This document shows, in pieces, positions 1 to 5,154 of a stretch of 5,154 nucleotides of DNA. The notes under the pieces are model-generated. The model did no database searches, was not told the origin of the DNA, and was given only the letters and a program-made list of their open reading frames with translations. The first letter of the stretch is position 1. Every line of letters starts with the position of its first letter. Position numbers and translations under genes: made by a program. Source of the stretch: JBFIHZ01 sp041601535 (lineage in GTDB: Bacteria > Pseudomonadota > Gammaproteobacteria > Xanthomonadales > SZUA-36); contig JBFIHZ010000299.1 in the NCBI GenBank assembly GCA_041601535.1, positions 1-5,154 of the forward strand, given 5' to 3'.

Positions 1-1
1 G

Positions 2-1342
2 CTTTCCATTTTGCGCTCGGACGGGGGTCTGGCCTCGTCACGCGCGGCGGCCGATTCACCGGTCAACCTGCTGATGTCCGGACCGGCCGGCGGTGTGGCA
101 GGCGCCATCTGGTTTGCCAGCCGGGCGGGCTACAACGATGTTCTGACCTTTGACATGGGCGGCACCTCGACTGATGTGGCATTGATCCAGGGTGCCCAGG
201 CGCGTATCCGGCGCGAAACCCGCGTGGCCGATGTCATCGTGCGCGCACCGTCTGTCGATGTACGCACCGTCGGCGCGGGCGGCGGCTCCATCGCGTTCGT
301 GCCGGAATTGACCAAGGCACTGCGTGTCGGCCCCCAGTCAGCTGGCGCCGAGCCGGGTCCGGCGGCCTATATGAAGGGCGGTACCGAACCCACCGTGTGT
401 GATGCCAACGTGGTGCTGGGTTATCTGCCGTCTGACGTGCAGCTGGGCGGCAATATGGCCATCGACAAAAGCGCTGCCGAGGCGGCGGTGCAGAAAGTGG
501 CTGATGCCATGGGCATCGGGCTGATGGAAGCGGCCGAAGGCATTATCAAGATCGTTAACGAATCCATGTTTGGCGCATTGCGGCTGGTGTCGGTGGAGCA
601 GGGCTTTGACCCGCGCGACTTCGCGCTGGTGGCGTTTGGCGGTGCCGGGCCGCTGCACGGCAATGCGATGGGCATGCTGGCCGGTTCCTGGCCGGTGATC
701 GTGCCGCCGGGACCGGGTGTGCTGTGTGCCTACGGCGATGCCACCACGGCGGTGCAGGACGAAGCGTCCAGGACCTATGTGTCCAGGGCGACTGACCTGA
801 CCCCGCAGCAACTGTTGGCCGATCTGGAAGAGCTGCGTGATCGTGCGGCCGTGTCGCTGAATGCGGATGGCATAGCGGCGGATAAACAGATTGTTACCTA
901 CCAGGCCGACGTGCGTTATGCCGGTCAGGCGTTCGAGCTGACGATGGATTTCACCGCCGAGGAGTTAATGGAGAAGGGCCTGGCGCTGTTAACCGAACGC
1001 TTCGACCGGGAGCATGAGCAGCTGTTTACTTTTGCACTGGGGCAGGACCACGAGCTGGTGATGATACGCGCTATCGTCAAAGCCAAAACGCGCGAAATCG
1101 CTGCCACCGTGGTTGGGGAATCAGGCAGCAGCCTGGCCGATTGCAGGGTGCACGATACGCGGATTTATGTTGAGGGCGAATGGCATGATGCCGTGATTTA
1201 TGACCGCGGAAAACTGTCGGCAGGCATGCAGGTTAACGGTGCTGCCATCATTATTGAGATGGATTCCACCACGGTGGTATTGCCCGGCTTCGAAGCCACC
1301 GTCGATACGATTGGCAATCTGCTGATCAACCCCGTGAAATAA
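2..1342 (+). CDS. hyuA: Hydantoinase/oxoprolinase family subunit A (HyuA-like), 5'-truncated by window
   Basis: This is the large ATP-binding subunit of a hydantoinase/5-oxoprolinase-type enzyme, probably cytoplasmic. It is expected to work with the HyuB-like protein encoded next to it, using ATP to open a cyclic amide. The fragment is 446 aa; full-length HyuA proteins are usually near 680-700 aa, so roughly 240 N-terminal residues lie outside the window. The frame is open to the window edge and the peptide before position 11 (LSI, then L-RSDGGLAS) already fits the family, so the TTG at 11 is an internal Leu codon. Visible family motifs are SGPAGG (nt 77-94), DMGGTSTDVAL of the actin/hsp70-like phosphate-binding fold (152-184), AGAEPGPAAY (341-370), GGTEPTVCDAN followed by LGYL, and AFGGAGPLHG (632-661). 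The C-terminus, ending near GNLLINPVK, is typical of the C-terminal domain. Relatives include N-methylhydantoinase, 5-oxoprolinase, caprolactamase alpha and acetone/acetophenone carboxylase subunits. The family is sure; the substrate is not. Confidence 0.93.
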   Translation, partial: LSILRSDGGLASSRAAADSPVNLLMSGPAGGVAGAIWFASRAGYNDVLTFDMGGTSTDVALIQGAQARIRRETRVADVIVRAPSVDVRTVGAGGGSIAFVPELTKALRVGPQSAGAEPGPAAYMKGGTEPTVCDANVVLGYLPSDVQLGGNMAIDKSAAEAAVQKVADAMGIGLMEAAEGIIKIVNESMFGALRLVSVEQGFDPRDFALVAFGGAGPLHGNAMGMLAGSWPVIVPPGPGVLCAYGDATTAVQDEASRTYVSRATDLTPQQLLADLEELRDRAAVSLNADGIAADKQIVTYQADVRYAGQAFELTMDFTAEELMEKGLALLTERFDREHEQLFTFALGQDHELVMIRAIVKAKTREIAATVVGESGSSLADCRVHDTRIYVEGEWHDAVIYDRGKLSAGMQVNGAAIIIEMDSTTVVLPGFEATVDTIGNLLINPVK

Positions 1343-1347
1343 GGAGG
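1341..1347 (+). promoter_or_regulatory. Strong Shine-Dalgarno for hyuB, overlapping the hyuA stop
   Basis: AAGGAGG lies 8 nt before the ATG at 1356 and shares its first two bases with the TAA stop of the upstream gene. This nearly perfect anti-16S complement fixes the hyuB start. It also suggests that ribosomes finishing hyuA help initiate hyuB, giving balanced amounts of two subunits of one complex. The coupling is inferred; the motif and spacing are seen directly. Confidence 0.85.
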
Positions 1348-1355
1348 GATCGAGC

Positions 1356-3221
1356 ATGCCAGCAAGAATCAAACAGACCAATACCCAACCGTTCAACCGG
1401 ATCGAGGTGGATACCGTCACCGTGGATATCATCGAGAACGCGCTGCGCAATGCGCGGGTCGAGATGGACGCCGTACTGTTTCGCACCGCCATGAGCCCGG
1501 GCATCAGGGAGCAGGGTGACTGTTTTCCGATGATCGCCAACCGCGATGGCAAGATGGTGGTGGGCCAGTTCGGTTCATTTATCCGCGGATTTACCGAAGC
1601 CTACAACGAGGAAATCGAAGAAGGCGATGTGATCCTGACCAACGATCCCTACATGTGCAATGCAGCGGTTTCGCACCTGCCTGACTGGGTGGTGCTGGTG
1701 CCGATCTTCAAGGATGGCAGACACCTGGCCTGGTCGGCCATGTTTGGCCATATGTCAGACAACGGCGGCATGGTACCGGGATCGATACCCATTCAGGCGG
1801 AAACCATATTCCAGGAAGGTATCCGCATTCCACCGACCAAGTTGTACAAGAAAGGCGTGCTGCAAAGCGAGTTGTTGGAACTGATCCTGCACAACGTCCG
1901 CACGCCGCAATGGAACCGCTTTGATCTGAACGCGCTGGTGGCCGCCTGCAACACCGCTGCGCGCCGCTGCCAGGAAATGGCCAGGCGATTTGGCGACGAT
2001 GTTTTCTACTCCACCATGGAAATCATGCTGGAGCGCAATTACCTGGCGATGAAAGCCATTATTGAAATGATCGTGCCGGAAGAACCACGCGTGTTCGAGG
2101 ACTACGTTTGTGACGATGGCGTGGGCATGGGTCCGTACAAGATTCGCTGCAAACTGTGGCGTGAAGGTTCAAAAGCCATTTTCGATTTCGATGGCACCGA
2201 TCCCCAGGCGCAGAGCTCGATCAATTTCTACCTCAACGAGGACATGTTCAAGATGTTCTTCGGCTCGTTCACCATCAACCTGGTGGACCCGCAGATCCTG
2301 TTCAACGATGGTTTCTATGACCTGGTTGATGTGCGCATTCCGCCGGGCACGCTGCTGAAGCCGAAGTATCCGGCAGCCCTGTCGGGTCGTACCCACGCAC
2401 TGGGCCGCATTTTCGACGTGATGGGCGGCCTGCTGGGGCAGAGCGCGCCGGACGCGATGAATGCGGCCGGTTTTTCCGATTCGCCGCACCTGTTCTATGC
2501 CGGTTATGACGACAAAGGCGAATGGTTCCAGCTGTTCCAGATCGGCTTCGGCGGAATTCCCGGCCGGCCGGTCGGCGATGGTCCGGATGGCCATTCGCTG
2601 TGGCCGGGTTTCACCAACGTGCCCAACGAGTTTATCGAGGCGTACTTTCCGCTGCGCATTGAGCAATACGAAACCATCCCGGATTCCGGCGGTGCCGGTC
2701 AGCACCGCGGTGGCAATGGCCTGTCGGTGGCATACCGCTTCCTGGCTGATGGCACGGTATCGGTCCACGACGAGCGCTGGCTGACCTATCCGTGGGGCGT
2801 ACGTGGCGGCGAGCCTGGCATGCGGTCCACCAAGCGCCTGGTGCGTGTCGATGGCAGTGAAGAATGGCTGCCATCCAAGTCCGAAGGCATCAAGGTGAAA
2901 AAAGGCGACCTGTTGTACTTCAACACCTGGGGTGGCGGTGGCTGGGGTGATCCCTACCAGCGAGATCCGGAGCTGGTGCGGACCGATGTTGATCGCGGCC
3001 TGGTAACGGCCGAGGGCGCCAGGCGGTACGGCGTGGTGATTGCCAAAGACGGTTCGGTGGACGCGGATGGCACAGCCGCTTTGCGTCAGCAGCTGGCAGC
3101 GGAACGAGGCGAGTGCCCGATGTTTGATTTCGGTGGCAGCATCGAGGAGATCAAGTCCCGTTGCAAGGCCGAGACACACCTCGAGCCGCCGGTCCGGCCA
3201 ACGTTTGCGCAAACAGGATGA
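1356..3221 (+). CDS. hyuB: Hydantoinase B/oxoprolinase family subunit (HyuB-like)
   Basis: This 621-aa protein is the partner subunit of the HyuA-like protein, together forming a predicted ATP-dependent cytoplasmic cyclic-amide hydrolase. The catalytic core begins at about residue 18 (VDTVTVDIIENAL). It contains IREQGDCFPMI (50-60), GDVILTNDPY (90-99), SHLPDW (106-111) and GHMSDNGG (131-138). H107, D110, H132 and D135 are the likely metal-binding or active-site positions by analogy with the family. The second half has FGGIPGR, then DSGGAGQHRGGNG (443-455), GGGGWGDP (about 526-533) and DVDRGLVTAEGARRYGVV ending near residue 561, all hallmarks of the C-terminal part of HyuB. A further tail of about 60 residues includes MFDFGGSIEEIKSRCKAET, making the protein longer than many family members. 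The start is set by the strong Shine-Dalgarno. It lies 13 nt after hyuA and overlaps the following amidase gene by four bases, so all three are probably one transcript. Acetone or acetophenone carboxylase-like activity is an alternative, but the adjacent amidase favours hydrolysis. Confidence 0.93.
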   Translation: MPARIKQTNTQPFNRIEVDTVTVDIIENALRNARVEMDAVLFRTAMSPGIREQGDCFPMIANRDGKMVVGQFGSFIRGFTEAYNEEIEEGDVILTNDPYMCNAAVSHLPDWVVLVPIFKDGRHLAWSAMFGHMSDNGGMVPGSIPIQAETIFQEGIRIPPTKLYKKGVLQSELLELILHNVRTPQWNRFDLNALVAACNTAARRCQEMARRFGDDVFYSTMEIMLERNYLAMKAIIEMIVPEEPRVFEDYVCDDGVGMGPYKIRCKLWREGSKAIFDFDGTDPQAQSSINFYLNEDMFKMFFGSFTINLVDPQILFNDGFYDLVDVRIPPGTLLKPKYPAALSGRTHALGRIFDVMGGLLGQSAPDAMNAAGFSDSPHLFYAGYDDKGEWFQLFQIGFGGIPGRPVGDGPDGHSLWPGFTNVPNEFIEAYFPLRIEQYETIPDSGGAGQHRGGNGLSVAYRFLADGTVSVHDERWLTYPWGVRGGEPGMRSTKRLVRVDGSEEWLPSKSEGIKVKKGDLLYFNTWGGGGWGDPYQRDPELVRTDVDRGLVTAEGARRYGVVIAKDGSVDADGTAALRQQLAAERGECPMFDFGGSIEEIKSRCKAETHLEPPVRPTFAQTG

Positions 3222-3820
3222 GCGATCTCGACCGGCAAGGGCAGGGCCTGGGCATGCGGCCGGCGCTGGTGCTGGTCGATATGATTTGTGGTTTTACCGA
3301 CCCCGCTTGCCCGCTGGGTTCGCCAGCGGATCAGGTAGTGGCTGCCTGCAGTCAGTTGCTGCAGGCCTTCCGCCAGCGGGGTCTGCCGGTGTTTTTTACC
3401 ACCGTGATCTACCGGGATGACAATCAGGCGCGGGTTTTTCGCAACCGACTGCCGGCGCTGGATGTGCTGACGCCGGAATCGGCATGGGTGAAAGTTGATC
3501 CCAGGCTGGCGCCGCAAGAGGGCGAGCCGGTGATTGAAAAACAATGGGCCAGCGGGTTTTTTGCAACCAACCTGGCCGAGCGTCTTCAGACGGCCGGCGC
3601 CGATTCACTGGTGGTTGCTGGTCTTACCACCAGCGGCTGTGTGCGCGCGACGGTGGTTGATGGCCTGCAGCATAACTACCGCGTGGTGGTGCCAAGACAA
3701 GCCACGGGTGATCGTAACCCGGCGGCACATGAGGCCAACCTGTTTGACCTCAATGCAAAGTATGCGGATGTAACAGATGTTGAGGAAGTTCTAACGCATT
3801 TAGCGTCCATGGACGGGTGA
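3218..3820 (+). CDS. Isochorismatase-superfamily cysteine hydrolase, N-carbamoylsarcosine/maleamate amidase-like
   Basis: This 200-aa cytoplasmic enzyme is predicted to hydrolyse an open-chain amide or carbamoyl group, releasing ammonia (and CO2 if the substrate is an N-carbamoyl amino acid). A single isochorismatase-fold domain spans about residues 14-195. The catalytic triad is visible: D21 in LVLVDM, K108 in IEKQWASGFFATNL, and nucleophile C141 in GLTTSGCVRATVVDG. The Lys-Cys spacing of 33 equals that of Arthrobacter N-carbamoylsarcosine amidase (K144/C177 as I recall it). Later conserved pieces are the D165-R166 pair and NLFDLNAKYADV (174-185). The ATG at 3218 overlaps the HyuB TGA as ATGA, pointing to translational coupling. 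A start at the ATG at 3254, beginning MRPALVLVDM, is also possible, and the region before it looks non-conserved. TTSGCVRA and KYADV also occur in maleamate amidases of nicotinate breakdown, so sequence alone does not choose between them. The hydantoinase-type neighbours favour a carbamoyl-amidase role. Confidence 0.9.
   Translation: MSDLDRQGQGLGMRPALVLVDMICGFTDPACPLGSPADQVVAACSQLLQAFRQRGLPVFFTTVIYRDDNQARVFRNRLPALDVLTPESAWVKVDPRLAPQEGEPVIEKQWASGFFATNLAERLQTAGADSLVVAGLTTSGCVRATVVDGLQHNYRVVVPRQATGDRNPAAHEANLFDLNAKYADVTDVEEVLTHLASMDG
3311..3380 (+). repeat. Clustered inverted repeats inside the amidase gene
   Basis: Three short elements sit together within codons about 32-55. CCGCTGG (3311-3317) faces CCAGCGG (3323-3329) across a 5-nt loop. 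GCCTGCAG (3344-3351) faces CTGCAGGC (3359-3366) across a 7-nt loop. CGCCAGCGG at 3321-3329 is repeated at 3371-3379, so the segment at 3310-3317 could instead pair with 3373-3380 over 8 bp and enclose the second hairpin. The matches are exact. A regulatory role is unproven, and such stems also arise by chance in GC-rich coding DNA. Confidence 0.45.
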
Positions 3821-3872
3821 AAAACCAATTCGTTTTAACTCTAAGTACACGTGCGTACGGGAGGACGAGGCA
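3821..3872 (+). promoter_or_regulatory. Intergenic leader before the TonB receptor, with Shine-Dalgarno
   Basis: This 52-nt gap separates the amidase stop from the receptor start. GGAGG at 3860-3864 lies 8 nt before the ATG at 3873 and is the best ribosome binding site. A second GAGG at 3867-3870 sits 8 nt before another in-frame ATG at 3879. Two short symmetric elements occur upstream: AAAAC (3821-3825) facing GTTTT (3832-3836), and the palindrome CACGTG (3848-3853). Neither is a convincing intrinsic terminator, because the stem is AT-rich and only 5 bp with no clean U tract. No clear -35/-10 pair is visible, so the receptor may simply be the fourth gene of the same operon. Confidence 0.5.
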
Positions 3873-5154
3873 ATGAAGATGGAAGTGACATGTAAGGCCC
3901 TGTTATTCACCATTGCAATGGTGACATCAGGGGCCGTTATCGCCCAATCAGTGCTGGAAGAAGTGGTCGTTACCGCCCGCAAACGCGCTGAAAATTTGCA
4001 GGAAGTGCCGATCTCCGTATCTGCCTTCACCCAACAGGATATTGAAGACGCCGGCATTGAACGCCCGGCCGATTTCATCAGCCTGATTCCCAATGTGACC
4101 ATCGTTGATACCGCCAACGTGGGCGATACGCAGGTCAGCATTCGCGGCATTGTGTCCACCCGCGATGCCGAATCGACTTTCGCCTACGTGGTTGACGGGG
4201 TATTGATCACCAACCCCAACGCCTTCAACGGCGAGCTGATCGATATTGAGCAGATCGAAGTGCTGAAAGGGCCGCAAGGCGCCTTGTACGGACGCAATGC
4301 GGTAGCCGGTGCCATCCTGGTCAGCACCTTGCGGCCGGACAATGAGTACACCGCCAGGGTCAAAGCCGGTGGCGGCAACAACTCCAGCTACAATGCTTCG
4401 GCCTTGCTCAGTGGCCCGCTGATTGAAGACGAACTGGCCGCCAGCCTGACGGCGTATTACCGCACCACCGATGGCCATTACGAAAACGTGTTCAGCGGCC
4501 AGGATGACGTGGTGGACTACCTTGAAGAAAAGGGTCTGCGCGGCCGCATGGTGTGGGACATCAGCGACAGCTTCAGCCTGGATTTGCGCGCTGCCACGCG
4601 CAAGGTGGAGGGCGGCGCGATCAACTTCAACGCGGTATTTGCCATCCCCGCCTTTGTGCCCTTTCTGGGCAGTGACGCTTTCTTCGCAGATGTGAACGAT
4701 CATGAATTCACGTTTGGCTTCAATGTGCCGGGCGAAAACGAACAGGAAACCAGCGAGTTTTCCTTGAAGGCCGACTGGGCCATGGACGCCTTTGATGTGG
4801 CCGCCACGGTGGCTTATAACGACCTGGATGAGTACCTGCTGTCTGATGGCACCAGTGCCACGTTCTACGGTTACGAGCTGACCCCGCAGTGCCAGACCGA
4901 CCGCCTGACGCTGAACAGCTTTACCCGCCCGGACCTGTTCGGGCCGGCGCTGGCTCCGTTCCTGGTGTTGCCGCCCGGCTCCGCCGGCGGTGCTGATTTC
5001 GCCGGAGTCTATGGCCCGTATACCGCCACCTCCTGCGATGGATTTCAGTACCAGGAGCGTAACCAGAAAGACCTGAGTTTCGAACTGCGGCTGACCTCGT
5101 CCGAAGACCAGAAAATCCGCTGGATCGCCGGTGCCTATATGCTCAACATCGAAC
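3873..5154 (+). CDS. TonB-dependent outer-membrane receptor, 3'-truncated by window
   Basis: This is an outer-membrane beta-barrel transporter that takes up a scarce substrate with energy from TonB-ExbB-ExbD. The frame from ATG 3873 is open for 427 codons to the window end; such receptors usually have 700-900 residues, so about half is missing. Residues 1-24 form a signal peptide (basic start, hydrophobic ALLFTIAMV core, cleavage likely after VIA, before QS). A TonB box, EEVVVTA, lies at about 29-35. The plug domain follows: NLQEVPISVSAF, then IPNV, QVSIRGI, VVDGVLI (about 106-112), IEVLKGPQGALYGRNA (128-143) and AGAILVST, a slight variant of the usual plug end. From about residue 155 alternating strands begin the barrel (SSYNASALLSGPLIEDELAASLTAYYR, interrupted by turns). 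Cys340 and Cys388 flank a Pro/Gly-rich stretch that is probably an extracellular loop. The closest style is the broad group often labelled ferric-siderophore or 'Fe' receptors, but many members import sugars, aromatics or other organics. Its place after a catabolic cassette suggests nutrient uptake rather than iron. The start at 3879 (M3) is an alternative. Confidence 0.93.
   Translation, partial: MKMEVTCKALLFTIAMVTSGAVIAQSVLEEVVVTARKRAENLQEVPISVSAFTQQDIEDAGIERPADFISLIPNVTIVDTANVGDTQVSIRGIVSTRDAESTFAYVVDGVLITNPNAFNGELIDIEQIEVLKGPQGALYGRNAVAGAILVSTLRPDNEYTARVKAGGGNNSSYNASALLSGPLIEDELAASLTAYYRTTDGHYENVFSGQDDVVDYLEEKGLRGRMVWDISDSFSLDLRAATRKVEGGAINFNAVFAIPAFVPFLGSDAFFADVNDHEFTFGFNVPGENEQETSEFSLKADWAMDAFDVAATVAYNDLDEYLLSDGTSATFYGYELTPQCQTDRLTLNSFTRPDLFGPALAPFLVLPPGSAGGADFAGVYGPYTATSCDGFQYQERNQKDLSFELRLTSSEDQKIRWIAGAYMLNIE

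Noticed and set aside
11..13. TTG as the start of the HyuA-like gene
   Set aside because: The frame is open upstream to the window edge, the upstream residues already fit the family, and the N-terminal domain would be missing.
338..811. Antisense open frame (about 157 codons) opposite hyuA
   Set aside because: It is a shadow of the conserved HyuA frame with His/Arg-rich low-complexity content and no start context.
2169..3212. Long antisense open frame (about 347 codons) opposite hyuB
   Set aside because: It lies wholly opposite a strongly conserved HyuB gene, its product is rich in His/Arg/Gln without recognisable motifs, and long antisense frames are expected in GC-rich genes with strong third-position bias.
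3161..3217. Upstream ATG at 3161 as the amidase start
   Set aside because: It would overlap hyuB by 61 nt and add residues with no family resemblance; the ATGA overlap at 3218 or the ATG at 3254 fit better.
3780..3810. Possible sigma70 promoter (TTGAGG at 3780) ahead of the receptor
   Set aside because: No good -10 hexamer lies at the correct spacing; the best candidates, such as TTTAGC, are weak and too close or within random coding sequence.
3821..3840. Possible intrinsic terminator after the amidase gene
   Set aside because: The stem is only 5 AT-rich base pairs and is followed by AACTCT rather than a U-run.
3948..4703. Antisense open frame (about 251 codons) opposite the receptor gene
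   Set aside because: The plus strand encodes clear signal peptide, TonB box and plug motifs over the same bases, while the antisense product matches no family I recognise.
1..5154. tRNA/rRNA genes, CRISPR arrays, transposases, attachment sites
   Set aside because: No cloverleaf-like segments, regularly spaced repeats, terminal inverted repeats or recombinase motifs were seen; nearly all bases are accounted for by four genes.

Overview
The window is a GC-rich, densely coding, single-strand (+) stretch from what looks like a Gram-negative proteobacterium. An outer-membrane TonB-dependent receptor with a signal peptide shows the Gram-negative envelope. The style of its N-terminus (a short signal peptide, then a VVVTA-type TonB box and a plug opening close to 'NLQEVPISVSAF') is common in marine/aquatic Gammaproteobacteria and in sphingomonads. 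That taxonomic placement is an inference from family style, not from a marker gene.

Layout. Positions 2-1342 hold the C-terminal two thirds of a hydantoinase/oxoprolinase A-type subunit (HyuA family), cut by the window start. Positions 1356-3221 hold a complete B-type subunit (HyuB family, 621 aa), 13 nt downstream with a strong Shine-Dalgarno touching the hyuA stop codon. Positions 3218-3820 hold a 200-aa cysteine hydrolase of the isochorismatase superfamily (N-carbamoylsarcosine amidase / maleamate amidase type), whose ATG overlaps the HyuB TGA. After a 52-nt gap, positions 3873-5154 hold the first 427 residues of a TonB-dependent receptor that runs off the window end. No RNA genes, mobile elements, CRISPR arrays or regulators are visible.

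How it fits together. The HyuA/HyuB pair belongs to the ATP-dependent hydantoinase/oxoprolinase/acetone-carboxylase superfamily. Next to an amidase with an intact Asp-Lys-Cys triad, the simplest reading is a two-step catabolic module: HyuAB opens a cyclic amide (hydantoin-like ring) at the cost of ATP, and the amidase hydrolyses the resulting open-chain carbamoyl or amide compound. The best-known precedent is N-methylhydantoin to N-carbamoylsarcosine to sarcosine in creatinine breakdown. The receptor downstream may import the substrate or a larger precursor across the outer membrane. The actual substrate cannot be read from the sequence, and related enzymes act on 5-oxoproline, caprolactam, ketones and maleamate. 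The arrangement is a plausible, under-described nutrient-scavenging locus built from known families; I see no evidence of a radically new system.
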